DNA of 64,000 bases from Labia minor (taxonomy: Eukaryota; Arthropoda; Insecta; Dermaptera; Spongiphoridae): contig OY720345.1 of NCBI GenBank assembly GCA_963082975.1, positions 943,001 to 1,007,000 on the forward strand, read 5' to 3'. The translations under genes and the position numbers were made by a program. Shown one piece after another: positions 1-12,617 of the stretch (position 1 is the first letter of the stretch; every line of letters starts with the position of its first letter). The notes beneath the pieces are model-generated. The model was not told the origin of the DNA and searched no databases. It saw nothing but the letters and a program-made list of their open reading frames with translations.

Positions 1-538
1 TGTCCGTTTATTTTTATCCAATTACAAATAAACCATACAAAACAAATTCAAAATGATGATAATTTATAAACTTTTCATGGTTATATTCAAATTATAAGGT
101 AAATATCAGTGACAGGACAATGAAAAACTTTTTCGATAAACTAAATAATACAATGATAACTCTTTTTATACACTCAGGGGAATAACAAATTTTAATAAAA
201 TAAAGAAACATTTTTATGTGACTATTGTGTAATATTTTTACTATAAATATATTATATCAACCAACCATGTATTTATTTTGAAGAGAGAATAAATCATCAA
301 TTTATTTTATGGATCGATATTTCAAGTAAATGCATACAATGCATTCATCCACAAACTATAAAACTATAACGGTAAATAAATGAATGAAAAAAGAAGAATA
401 TATTTGAGTAATTTGATCTACATACTTAGTTATACTCTTATCAAATGTTTCATTTGTTTTCCAACAAGACTCATTTAGTAAACTAAGTATAATTTTAGGA
501 GCTTATTTGGAAATACGGAAGTGATGTTGAAACTAGGA

Positions 539-556
539 TTAACCCCTCGGGGTTAA
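539..556. repeat. Small palindrome TTAACCCC-TC-GGGGTTAA
   Basis: Two perfect 8-bp arms around a 2-bp spacer in an AT-rich background. The function is unknown; it could be a transposon terminus remnant. Confidence 0.5.
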
Positions 557-805
557 CCACAAAATTAACCTAAATCCTCCCCTAAATTGCCAACCATATA
601 ACCTATATACATAAACCAATGTTCAATTAGTGAAAATTTCTAAAATTAATCGTAATATTAAAAATTCATGTTTATTTATATATTTATTTATTCTCGTAAT
701 TATTATTTGAATTATTTGATTAACAGAAAGTAAAACTTGGATTTAAAGTCAAAATATTATTTTGAAGAAATAACAGTTTTAATGAGATTGATCTGTGATG
801 ATGTG

Positions 806-1110
806 TATCTATCTATCTATCTATCTATCTATCTACAATATTTCTATAAACTTCCCTACCACTTCCTGAGCCACTCCCAACTCTCTTATAGAATAAATAA
901 TAAATACTCTAAATTGTGTCTGCTCTCTGGGTTCTTGACCTTCCGATCGGTCGTTTCTCAATCCTCTTCTATTTTTTTTTATCACGTGTCCTACCCATTT
1001 GATTTTATTACTCTAACTAAATCTGGAGATGCAAACAAGTCATGCAGTCTCCGCCATTTCATGTGTACTTTGATGTCATCTTTCTTGCCCCATAATTGCT
1101 GCCAATAATC
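806..1110 (-). mobile_element. LINE fragment 1 (3' end, antisense), with a TCTA tail
   Basis: A (TCTA)n run at 806-835 is followed by sequence that reads, on the minus strand, as a heavily decayed version of the C-terminal end of the LINE family seen better at 11110-12640. Shared landmarks are the blocks around CATGCAGTCTCCGCCATT and the region encoding the RRLRWAGHVARM-like motif. The microsatellite matches the GATA-repeat 3' tail of the sense copy. Stops and indels make it non-functional. Confidence 0.6.
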
Positions 1111-3721
1111 TTATTTTCGTGTATACCTATCATATGTGTATATCAAAAATATCTAAATTACTCAAGTAATTTATAGAATAATTATTTTATTTAGTTTTTT
1201 TTTTTTTTTTAAACATTTCAAGATCAATTAATATTATTCATTCTTCATTGATTTCAATGTTTCATTAGAGAAAAAATAAAGTAAATTTAAAAATAGTTTA
1301 TTATTTTATTATTATATAATCAATAATTTTTTAAACTTATTTGAAATATAGAAGATTATTTACTTGTGAGGTTAAAAATAAAATAATTGAATAGATCCTT
1401 GGGATAAATTAAGATTTCTTATTTATCTATCAAAAATTCAATGTGATTTTGCTCTTTCCAGCTAAGATTATTCCATGTTTACGGAGAGCGTTAAAGAAAG
1501 ATTACATCAAACTAGGACCTAAACTATTGTATTGCAAGCATGAAATCTTGATAAAAAAAAAAATACAAAAAGATTATCACTAGAGTCAATATCGAGTTCT
1601 TCTTGAGTTGTTCCATAAATTCCTCTTTTGTTGGTCCTTGGTCTCTTATTAAAGATATTAACTTTGATCAAACCAAGTCCAAAATTACGGCCTGCCATTA
1701 CTATTAAATCATGATGATAAAGATTAAAACTTAATTGAAAAAAATAAATAAATAAAACTTCAAGGAGAAGAGATTTGCTTAAGGTTAGCTTAATCTTGTA
1801 CTAGATTATAAATAAAAATTTTTACATAACACAGAATGTGTAGTAAGTGTGTAGTATTCACTTAATATATCAATAATTAATTAATAGTTTGAAAAAAAAA
1901 TATTCAGACTAGAAAAAAGGCGGTGGTGCGATACCGGTTGAAAGTGTGCCCTCATCCTGGCTGCACATCGTAAATAATATACTATTATAGATATTGAAAA
2001 ACATATTCTTTTTAATTAAATATTTATAAATTGAAACATTGATAGTTTTTTGACTAGTAGTCTATATATATTATATTTATAATGTATATTTTAAATTCAA
2101 ATTAAGCACATCTTTTGTTGCGCTTACACACCCACCCACCCACCAAAGCCTTCCCCTTTAAAATGTATTCCAGTTCACCATGTCAGGAATGTATTCAATT
2201 ATAAATATTGTTATCTTTTAATATGAATATTAAATAATTTGCTTAATTTTTTTTTATTTTAAATTTTATTGGTTTGATTTAAATTATGTTGGTAAAGTTC
2301 TTTTTATTGTTTTAAAATAAATAGGACTATTTTTTTACATATTTAATTCAAAATAATTAACTTAGATATATAAATGCTTTACTTCTTTACTATTAAAATG
2401 TATAAATTTATATTTTTAAAATTAATTTTAGTTAAATTAGTGGGTTTTTTTTTGTTTTTGTTTTTTTTTAATATAATGGTTGCCTAAGTTTCAGGAGATG
2501 AAAAGAATTTAATACGAATATTACAGAATAGTGATAAGGAAATCCATCAAATTTTGTTAATGCATCTACAAATCTACATTATATATATATATATATATTT
2601 AGAGAGAGAGGGAGAGAAAGAGAGAGAAAGAGAAATACATTTCAATTGATAAAAAAAAAAAAAAAAAAAAATAAAAAATAAAAAATTGTAAATAATAAAA
2701 AGTACTCGAGATGAATTTTTTTCCAATTTGTTTTTTTCAATGTGTGACTGCAAAGGTACGAGAACCTTTCTTTAGGAAGACACATTCGTTATTTTTTTCT
2801 AAATAGGATAGTGGAAAGGGATTGCCTATCAAAGCTTTGTGCATCGGCATCAAAGCCTATCAGATTACCTGATGTCCAATCGACATATTTGCGGGTCAGA
2901 AAGGGCCCCCGAATACGATATTATCATCTGAATGAGTCCGACGAATAAACCCCACAGGGCCTTTTAGGTGTTTTTTTTCACTCGACTACCAACATTAATT
3001 AATTTGTTATTATTTTTGATGAATATAATATCTCCCTTTAGGGGAAAAAAGAGATGCCAAATGAACTAATGAATGGGAAAAATTGATTTAACTTTTATCG
3101 TATTATAATGTGTAATGAATATGTATTTTGATGATGAACGACACAAAAGGATCTAACACCTTCCTTTATAGAGAATCATCATTCGATATTATATGCCATG
3201 TTTAGCTTTTATACGAAGGGGAAGAAAAATATTTCAATCCAATTTGAATAATAGAATAGATTTACAAGTATTAAATTTCACATCAAAATTATATAAAAAT
3301 TTTCAAACACAATATATACAGGTACAATTATATTAATATATCAATATATTTAGAGAGAGAGAGAGAGAGAGAGAGTGAGTGTGAGGCCACATAGTAAAGT
3401 AAATTATATATATATATATAGGTGTAATAGAGGTATATTTTTTCAACATTTTTTTTTTCTTATATAATCTCTTTTGTGTATTTGGAAACTATAAATTTAT
3501 TTTTATGTATCATTTAAATTTGTGTTGATATGTTGCTATTCATCAACTCACACTTTGATAGAATTATTTAATAAAGAAATATTCTACAAATATAATTAAG
3601 ATTTGATAAATTCATATTAATAAACTTTTTTGAGACAATAGTTTTTGTTCAGATAAAATTCTTTTATATATTAGTATATTGTATATGGGAGCTTTGGGTG
3701 ATCCTAGATGGTCCAGACGAA

Positions 3722-3752
<31 letters not shown>

Positions 3753-3799
3753 TATAATAAAATCAACAAAAATCTCTATGGATAGTTATATATATTACT

Positions 3800-3870
3800 A
3801 GCTGCTTTGAGCGCCTTCGGCGCTCTCCACACCTAGACGGGGGCTCCGCCCCCTGTACCCCCCCGAGTGT
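3800..3870. repeat. Hairpin-rich GC segment
   Basis: Two adjacent palindromes stand out in AT-rich DNA: GAGCGCCTTCGGCGCTC at 3809-3825 (7-bp arms) and GGGGGCTCCGCCCCC at 3839-3853 (6-bp arms). They sit beside TATTACTAGCTG. Helitron-type elements of arthropods often carry such GC-rich hairpins near a CTAG-like terminus. A related but decayed stretch (AGAGCGCCGAAAGCCCTCTC) lies at 57550-57569. Confidence 0.5.
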
Positions 3871-4425
3871 CCCTATTCTGAGCTATAACCATCTAACTCC
3901 TACCCTGTCCCATCTCTCTCACGTTCCTTCCTACATTGTCCGCCCTGTTCACAATTGGTCTTCCAAACGGACGTTTTCCAATCGAACTCCCCACCAATAC
4001 ATTTTTCCTCTCCCATTCTAGCCATGTGCCCTGCCGATCCCAGCCTTCTCGCTTTTATAACCCTAACTATATCTAGAGATGCATCGAGGTCATGCAATTC
4101 CTTGTTATGCAGTCTCCGCCATTCCCCGGTGTCCTCATCTTTCTTTGGCCCATAAATGCTGGGAAGAATCCTATTCTCAAATACTCTGAATCTACTCTCA
4201 TCTCCCAGGGTTATAGACCATGCCTCCCACCCATATAATACAATTAATAATTTAATAATTTTGATCCCCTTTGATAATAATTTACAGATTGCAACCTCGA
4301 TTTAAATTCTTTGCAAATATTATTCTCTCTAAAACTAATTATTTTGTCTTATCACTATTAATTTCAAACCCCATCAATTTTCCTGCCTCGATTAATTTTT
4401 TTATGCTACTTTAAATGTTATTAAT
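3870..4425 (-). mobile_element. LINE fragment 2 (antisense)
   Basis: Read on the minus strand, this is the C-terminal part of the same non-LTR family: a block like DLDASLDIVRVIKARRL followed by SAGHMARMGEEK, the family's RRLRWAGHVARMGE motif. It continues upstream into a decayed reverse-transcriptase C-terminal region to about 4425. Frameshifts and stops are present. It ends next to the GC hairpin segment rather than in a GATA tail. Confidence 0.75.
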
Positions 4426-4689
4426 TTATTTAAAAAAAAATCAGAGTAAACAAAATAAAAATAAAATATAAAATTAGCATAACACTAAACTACTATAAAA
4501 ATGATATTAAAAAATATATTATATATTAAAATCTTACGTGAAAATCCAATTATGAGATCAAATTTTCTTAATTAAAATAATTTACTCACATAATCTTAAA
4601 AATTAATAGTATTAAATTATAGCCGTAATGTGAATGTTTTCAAAGTTTAAAAGGCCAATAAGATCAATTGAGATATTGTAAATATCAAT

Positions 4690-5390
4690 ATATATATAAA
4701 AAAAATTTTATTACACATTGCTCAGAATTTAAATTTTTTTTGCGTATATTCGCGTTTCATGTCCTCTAGAATCCAAAAGTGACTTTAGAATTTTTCATTT
4801 CTGTTCATAGACTATAAATTTTAATAATATCCAATTAATAACCGCAGAAATTAATTTTTAAAAATTTGATATAAACATGTTGTCATTTAGTAGCGCAAAG
4901 AATACAATAAAAAAGATGTTTTTAATATTTATATTTTTATTTTTATTTTTCTAATATTTACAATAATTCAATTAATCATATAGTTTTTTATATATGTTTA
5001 TTTATGCACAAAAAATTAATTGACATAATTATTAATTTAATAAAATACAATTTAATAATAAAATTTAATAAAAAAATTTAATAAAAAGATTTTTATCTGC
5101 ACATTGCTCAGAATTTAAATTACCGCCAAATTATCGCCACAAGCGCCTCTATGATCTAGTATGGTAACTAAACTATTTTTAATTAATTATCCTTTATAAT
5201 TTTTTTAAAATTTTTCTAATTCAAAAATCGAAAATCGGGCTTCGAGGTCTGGTGGCCAGCCCCTTTGTGCTTCCGTGTAAAAAATTCCATGTCCCTGCGT
5301 GCGATAGATTTGCCTGGAGAGCTCGGTCAGACAGACAGACAGACAAACAGACACACACATTACACTTGCTTTTATTATTATAGATTATTA
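4690..5390. mobile_element. Possible Helitron-like repeats
   Basis: The phrase CACATTGCTCAGAATTTAAA occurs at about 4714 and again at about 5100, giving a direct repeat of the element start. The second block continues with GATCTAGTATGG, a GC-richer core (5230-5330) and a CAGA microsatellite (5324-5355). It ends ATTATTATAGATTATT, similar in style to other Helitron-like repeats in the window. No coding sequence is present. Assignment is by general resemblance. Confidence 0.4.
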
Positions 5391-5407
5391 TTATTGTTAT
5401 ATATACC

Positions 5408-5475
5408 AAACGTCCCGGCTTTCCGGGATTGTTCCGTTTTTAGGTGCTCTGTCCCGGTGTCCCGAAAAATGCCTT
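5408..5475. repeat. TCCCG-rich repeat remnant
   Basis: GTCCCGGCTTTCCGGGATTG is followed by two more TCCCG-type blocks within 70 bp. This kind of TCCCG-repeated motif recurs in unclassified arthropod DNA-transposon ends (memory, not verified). No terminal partner was found. Confidence 0.35.
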
Positions 5476-5689
5476 AAGGACACCCTCTTGCCCTGGTTTT
5501 AAACATTTTTTAAACATTTAGGACATTTCCGAATTCTTTTTTTTTAAATTTGATTCTAAATATATATATATATATACTAGTATATAATGGACTGCGCCCA
5601 CAGAGGAGCTACTGTCAGTATTTTTTGGCATTTTAATTTTTTATTTTGCATGAAACGAAATTTAAAAATTTTCAAACTATATAATAGAC

Positions 5690-5923
5690 CAGGGGTGAGC
5701 AACCTTTTTAACCCACGGGCCAATTTAAATTTTAAAATTTTGTGGCGGGCCGCACTTACTAATAATTTACAAAGCCCTATATATATATACTAATAAACAT
5801 TATAATATGTTTATAAATAATCGAGACGAATAATAATATTCTATTTTAGAAATGCTCGGCGGGCCGCAGAAAAATATTTAAAGGGCCGCATGCGGCCCGC
5901 GGGCCGCGGGTTGCTCATCCCTG
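5690..5923. mobile_element. hAT-type MITE, 234 bp, with perfect 8-bp target duplication
   Basis: The ends are CAGGGGTGAGCAACC and, at the other side, GGTTGCTCATCCCTG, so the 15-bp terminal inverted repeats differ at one position. The element is flanked by TAATAGAC at 5682-5689 and 5924-5931, a perfect 8-bp duplication typical of hAT transposons. The interior has no transposase. Subterminal GGGCCGC repeats, and the palindromic GGCCGCATGCGGCC near the right end, fit hAT subterminal binding sites. Confidence 0.9.
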
Positions 5924-6510
5924 TAATAGACGAACAATTGTGTATAAGAATTTCAAAACGGCAAAGAATTCTGTTGATTCAAGGATGGGTGATATAAAAA
6001 AAAATTAATTTTCTCTTTTTTTTTTTCTTTTTCTTTTGCAACTTTATAAGCTTTAAAAGTTTTATTTATTAATATATTCTGAATTTATTTCTGATTTTAA
6101 CCTTTAATAATTTTTTTTTTGTTTACGCCTTTTTTTCTCGTTATTACTTGTATTACATTGTGGTTTTTTAATATTTGTTAAAAGATATCCTATATACGCG
6201 TATTTCTATAAATTTTTATTTTTTTATTTTTTTTTCATTTATTTCTTTTATTTTGTTGTTTGTTCTTTCAATATTTCTTAAGTATATTAATATTATGTAT
6301 ATTTATATACATATTTTCACTAGAATTTGTTGCAAACAATTTTATATATTATTAATTATGTTTTATCTTTAGCAATGTGTGTAAGAAATTGATTAATTGA
6401 CTGACGGTATAATTAATATATATATATATGTACACATTATACGAGTATCATTCTTTTTTCATTGATTATATTTATTGTGAAATGTAAGATTAAATTTTTC
6501 TTCATTACAG

Positions 6511-6555
6511 CTCCAGCTTCATAGCTGTTCCACCGTTTGGGAATTGGACGAACAG
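6511..6555 (+). other. Candidate 45-nt plus-strand exon
   Basis: A pyrimidine-rich tract and acceptor (TTTTTCTTCATTACAG) precede 45 nt of clearly less AT-rich sequence, followed by CAG|GTATAA. Two forward frames are open across it (LQLHSCSTVWELDEQ, or the second-frame SSFIAVPPFGNWTNR). It is antisense to the CELF-like gene and no partner exon was identified. A transposon remnant is an alternative. Confidence 0.25.
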
Positions 6556-6749
6556 GTATAATTTCTATTCATAAAAAAACTAAATCCTGAATCATCAATG
6601 ATAAATAAAAAATAAGGGAATTAAAATTAGGGACCTGAATTGTACTTAGCTTATAAAAGCATAAAACGTATTTAAGGAAATTAAAAATTATAAGAATATT
6701 AGACTTAATTGCATTACAGGAGGTGAGGTGGGTGAGGGAACGCTTGAAT

Positions 6750-7400
6750 CTGAATAGGTTTTAAAAATAAAAAGAAACCATAGTTTGATGACGGACGAAT
6801 GATTAAAATGAATAGAAAATGAAAATAGGAAAGAAAAAAAAAAAAGCTAAATTATAATGTGGATAAATTGTATATTAAATATACATATATTAAATAGTCA
6901 TAAAAAAGGGAAATCTTAAAAAATAAAAAATTAGAAGCAGAAGAAAGTGGTCACAAAATGAGAATAGCTAAGATTTATATTTAGGATTTCAAATTATCAT
7001 CCAAAAGGGTGATAAAATCAGGTACGGTTAGGCTTATAATTAGAAAAAAAATGAGAATATTCATTTAATAAGAGACGTATCAGTAATAAACTCAGCTAAA
7101 ATTAAGTTAATATTAAGAACCGATGTTAATGAGGTAGAAATAATAATAAAGCATTGTGAATAGATGGGATACCTGGACCAATTAGTTTTTTCAATTTTGC
7201 ATAAGATAAAGATTCCATTAGAATGGGAAGAGACAAACACCACACCTCTCTGCATCACTAAACATAGAATTAGAATAATAAAATCAAGAAGGATACGATG
7301 GGTAGGACATGAAGCAAAAATTAATTGTTGGGGGGACCAATTGGGCAACGTCAGGTTGCGGACAATGTAGAAAGGGACATAAGGGAGATGGGTGTCGCTC
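6750..7400 (+). mobile_element. LINE fragment 3 (sense, heavily decayed)
   Basis: It starts with AAACCATAGTTTGATGA, matching AAACCATGGTTTGATGA of the copy at 11110-12640. It ends with a motif like RIIKSRRIRWVGHEA at about 7270-7320, the family's RRLRWAGHVA signature. The segment between is shortened and full of stops. The reverse-transcriptase core is missing. Confidence 0.6.
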
Positions 7401-8159
7401 AAGATAGGGACAAATGTGAAGTATTTAATGCAAAAATTTAAAAATAATTATTTTCTAAAGGATGTTATTAAATAAAAAATAAAGTGTAAATAAAGGATAA
7501 TTTAAATAGCAATTAAAATTTGCATTTAATAATAAATTAACACCTCGTGGGTCAACCATAAAGAAAGACGTGGATGAAATATGAAAAAGGCCTATAAATT
7601 GCATAATTGAATGCCTAATTACTAGAATCCATATTCATGCTCCTCCACTCGGATTCACAAAGGCGAAGACGTCAATATCAATAACCCAATGGCAAATACC
7701 CTTCCTTAAAATACCATGTGACAGTTTGTACTTAATATTCATTCCTTGACTTGAATAGAGAAATTACTAAGGAAAATAGCTTTTCACTAGTATATATATA
7801 TACTCGTATATAAAACCTTTTTCTTTTTTTACACTCTCTTTTTCTAGAAAGAATAAAACTTGATTTAATGAAAATTTAAAAGCGCGATTCGAAGAATACA
7901 AAAAAGATTTCAACAAAATTAAATAATAAATTTCTTTTTTTTCTCTTTCCACCTCTCTCTCAAACTCAAAACTCTCAAAGAAGTAATATATAATAATATT
8001 GTGTACATCATAAAAAATTCTTTAAATAATTTCTTATTCAATCAAAAACATACACCTTTTTTATAAGAATAAAAAGTAAATTGTATGTAAATTTTAATGG
8101 AATTTAAATTATATCTTATATAAATCAATAATTTAAAATTATATAAATATATTGATATA

Positions 8160-8187
8160 TCATCATCATCATCATCATCATCATCAT
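8160..8187. repeat. (ATC)n microsatellite
   Basis: About nine tandem copies of the trinucleotide, in gene-free AT-rich intron. Confidence 0.95.
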
Positions 8188-10596
8188 TATCTGCAGCACA
8201 ACAGAGCTACTATTAAGGATATTATTATTAATCATTAGATTATTAATTAAATAATTAATATATCGTAAAAAAACAAAACAAAAAAAAAGTTGAATAAACT
8301 ACTAGATAAGGGATAATAATAAGTTTTGTCAAATAAATTACTTTACTCTGAGATTAATTAATTACTTAAATATAATATATATAGATAGATTATAATTGTA
8401 AATTTAAAATGCACAAAAAGGAAAGTAGACACATAGAAAAAATGGGTTTAATATGAAAAGAAGAAATTCATTATCTATTTATGGTAGAGTTGATATATGT
8501 GTAGATATTATTATTATTATTAACATAATATATATATATATATATGGTATTGTTTTATTTTATTTATTTTTTTTTTTAAATATATAATTATTTATTTGTC
8601 TGTACTTTCGATAATAACAACTGTCTTATTTTTCATTAAATAAAAATAACATGATTAAAGTAATTTAAAATTAAGAAAATCATAAAAATATTTTTTCCCT
8701 TATTTTTTTTTTTAAATTTTGAAATCTGACAGTACAATTGCTGACAAGTTTAAATGGAAAATAATTAAATTCTCAGCAAAGAATTTTCCATTGACATCAA
8801 AAACTTGTTAACAAGATTTTAATTTGCGACACTAATAGAATTTCAAATGCGTTTCATATTGCACAGCGCGCGATTAGGTAAATTGTTCAAGAAATTAGAT
8901 CGCAAATATTAATGGCTCGCGTGGCGCTTTCAACTTTTCTAACGCCCATCTCAACTTACGATGAAACCCCATCCCCCCCCCCCCCTGTCACCTTCACCCT
9001 TCTTTTCACGAACAAACCCCTTTTCCCCTCCACTGCTCCCCTCACTCCAGTAAGACTTCTTACGCTTTAAGAGTTTTTAATCAGAAAGACATTAATTAAA
9101 ATCTTGTTGTCTGGGTTCAATTGTCACCCGAGTGGAAATTGTCTCGCGTATTCGAGGAGGAGAAAAGACAGGTGAAAAAAAAAAAAAAACGGACCAACTC
9201 CTCTTCCATGCGTCCCTAAAGAATATACTTATTTGTGCCCCCGATTTGTTAATTATTCTCATTTTGAAAATCAGAGAATCTATGAAAAATCAAAACTCTG
9301 GAAAACTCTCGTTTTTAAAAGTTAAAGTCAAGGGATTCCATTTCCAGGCAAATGATTTCTTTGTATTTACTCCAGGCTGCTTAAATAGATTTAAAGAAAT
9401 AATCGCTTTTCTTTTGTCCCACTCGAAAGAGAATGAGAAAGAAAATCAATGATAAAGTTGCTAGTGTAATTGAATTTTCTCCGAAACGTAACATAATCAA
9501 TATCAATATTATCAAAGATTTTCATTATTTATGATAGATGATCAAAATAGCAATGGATTATTTCAAAAGATGATAATTTCATACTTAAATGTTGATATAA
9601 AGAAAGTTTTTTTTTTTTTTTTTTTTTTAATCTCATTATCTCATTAAATATTGCATATACGCGCGAGTACTCGTATATTAGTATTAGTAGTATATTGGGA
9701 TTATTATGAAAAAAATAAAAAGAATAACATTTATTCTATTAATTTTTACAGGTATTTTTCAGATAGTTTATTAAGATATTTATTTATAGATAGTATATTA
9801 TTATTTATATTATACAAATAAATTGAAATAATTTTTTAGAATGTGATATGTGTTAATTTTTGCGTTTTACATGTACAAAGCAAAATGAAATAAAAGGAAA
9901 AAATTTTCAAAACAAAAACACCACATTTAGGTCGATATCTACCATAGCATTACAAACGTTTACAATTTTCTTTTAACAAAAAAAATAATTTTAAAATTTA
10001 AAGAAAATGCTAAAAAGTTTTTTAGAAAATATATTAACACTGGGTAATCATTCCAAAAAAATAAAATAAAATATTCTTGTCATTTCACAAATGATTAAAT
10101 TAGAATACATTTTCTATTTTCTATTTTATTATAGAAAAAAGTGTTTGTTAGTGTCTAATGTATATATATATATATATATATAAGGTATATATATAAGGTA
10201 TGTTTATCTCAATTTTTATTCCATTGCAAATGTATTGTGTGTCACCCTTTGAAATTCAATAGATTTCTGATGATGATGATATCTATAGTGACTGTTAAAT
10301 TTCAAACTGATGAATTTCCATTGTGAATATTTTAATAATAGATGTGCGAGTTAATGATTTATGAATTGATTAAGTATTCGCATGTACGATTAAAAAGAAG
10401 TGAATTATTGAAATTTCAATTAATACTAATTGTAGTTCATTAACTGGCCAGCAGATGAAACTAAATCAAATATCGATTATGAAAATGAATTGGCAGTGAA
10501 CCGGTGAATAGACTGGATGCCGAGTGGTTGGCTCAAGCCATTCAAATCGGTGAAACATGGAATGCATCGGTGAGATGAAGTTGCATTGTGCACTGG

Positions 10597-10660
10597 CAGG
10601 CAGGCATCCCAATCCAGGCATCCAGGCATGCAAGCATGCATGCATGCATGCATGCATGCA
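10597..10660. repeat. GGCA / (GCAT)n microsatellite
   Basis: A GGCAGGCAGGCATCC start merges into a long palindromic GCAT tetranucleotide run at 10634-10660. The surrounding 10480-10740 is less AT-rich than the intron average but shows no exon signals. Confidence 0.9.
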
Positions 10661-12103
10661 ACCATTGTACGGGACTTTACCGGAGGAAATGACGACGCTC
10701 AGGGAATAATGGCCCACACTTTAGCAAACCCACCTGAATAGGACAACTCATCGTCGGCAATTATTATTATAATAATAATAATCATTACTTATTATATCTA
10801 CCTAAAAATATAATCATTCCTATTCCTACAAGTACAATAGAATATTCTCCTTTTCTATTAGAGAATTCGAGTGATACACAAAGAGAATCGGCGGTCAATT
10901 ATAATCACATATCATCAAACATGACAATAACAAATAATATTAAACAGTAAATCACAATAAATGATAAAATAAATAAAATAATGTGTAGTACAAAATACAA
11001 ACTTTTATTTATTAAATTAGTAATATTAAATTTAATTTAATAAATTGTGTATTGCATCAAATAGTATAGGTTTTAAATATAACAAAAAAAAAAAAAAAAA
11101 AAACAAAACGAAACATAAACCATGGTTTGATGAGCAATGTTTAGAAGTAATAGAGATTAGAAAAAAAAAATACAATGGGTTATTAGTAAACGCAAAGTAG
11201 TTAGATTAGAATATATGAATAGCAGGAAAATAGTGACAAAAGTCATTAAGAACCAAAAAAGAGAAATTCTAAAAAATAAAATATTAGAAATTAAGAAAAG
11301 TAACCACAACAAAAGAGAATAGTAGGAATTAAAAATATTAAAAAAGGGTTATTAGGCACGCGATTAAAGTTAATTAATAAGAAAATAAGAATAATTTAAT
11401 AATAGACGTGAGTGATATTAAAAATAGATGGAGGAATTATTTTGAAAAAGTATTAAATTCGAATTTAGGTAATAGATCAGAAACCATAACGAGAGTAGAG
11501 TCAGCAGAAATTAATCTTGAAGAACCAGAGATGTTAGATGTGAGAAGAAAACTTTAAAAATAATAAAAATAGATGGCATTCAGGTAGAATTAATCAAATA
11601 TGGAGGAAAACCTTTAGTAGAAATTAGTTCTTTCGATTCGATTTGGCATAAGAAAAAAAAATGCAATTAGCATAGCAAGAGGAAGTTATTATTTTAATAA
11701 AATTACGAGCCTATGCAGAGGATATATTAAGAAAATATCAATGCTGATTCAGGCCAAATCGATCAACTTTAAGATCAGATATTAGAAAAAAAAAAAACGC
11801 GAATTCAATATTTTTGTTCACCAATTATTGGTAGATTTTAGTAAATCAATCGACTTTTCAAATTTGGAATTCCAAAAAAACTAGTACCTATAGTATGATT
11901 CAAATTTGTCTTTTAGGTAGTAAAGAAAGAGTAAGATGCAAGAATCAACTGTCAGAAACTTTCGAAATTCAGAATGGATTAAAACAAGGAGACGCAGTAT
12001 CATCAATTTTATTTAATTTGGTACTAGAATATGTAATTAGCCAAATTGTGGAAAAATCAAACGGAATCGAATTAAATGAAAAAATGCAAATATTAGGTTA
12101 TGC

Positions 12104-12126
12104 CAGTGATTCTCAACCTTTTTTTT
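12104..12126 (+). mobile_element. Solo hAT-type terminus inside the LINE
   Basis: CAGTGATTCTCAACC plus a T run matches the common hAT end CAGNGGTTCTCAACC. It sits exactly where the LINE should encode the YADD catalytic box. LINE sequence resumes at about 12158 (TCAAAGGGGATAAAAAT) after skipping about 270 bp that are present in the copy at 53930-54650. This suggests an insertion followed by deletion. Confidence 0.45.
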
Positions 12127-12592
12127 AGAGAGGAATGGTATTAACACACACCTTATCAAAGGGGATAAAAATTAAAATATATAAAACAATTATTTTAGCG
12201 GTTGTATTATTGTATGGGTATGAGACATGGTCTCTGCCGTTAGGTGACGAGAGTAGATTTAGAGTATTTGAGAATAGGATTCTGCGAAGCATTCATTTAT
12301 GGGCCAAAGAGGGATGAGGTCACCGGGGAATGGCAAAGATTGCATAACGAGGAATTGCATGACTTGTATGCATCCCCAGATATTAGGGATAGAATTATAA
12401 AATCGAGAAGGCTACGGTGGGCAGGCAGGCAGGACACGTGGCTAGAATGGAAGAAATATATAGAGTGGATAATGTGGGAAAGGAAGTGAAAGAGATGGGA
12501 GATGGGAGAGGAGAGGGATTGGCTTAGAATAGGAATACTTGGAGGGGTGGGCTTGTTGCGGCCAAGAACTTTCGAGTTCCGTAGAGCCACAG

Positions 12593-12617
12593 AGATAGAG
12601 ATAGATAGATAGATAGA
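12593..12617 (+). repeat. GATA-repeat 3' tail of the LINE
   Basis: GAGATAGAGATAGATAGATAGATAG directly follows the conserved 3' UTR of LINE fragment 4. Its reverse complement starts fragments 1 and 5, so the microsatellite is part of the element rather than chance. Confidence 0.8.

Noticed and set aside
2820..2970. GC-richer block as the missing CELF RRM2 exon
   Set aside because: No minus-strand frame resembles AFVKF or the rest of RRM2, and splice sites are absent.
10466..10717. Two minus-strand frames with MHACMHAC repeats
   Set aside because: Translation of the GCAT microsatellite.
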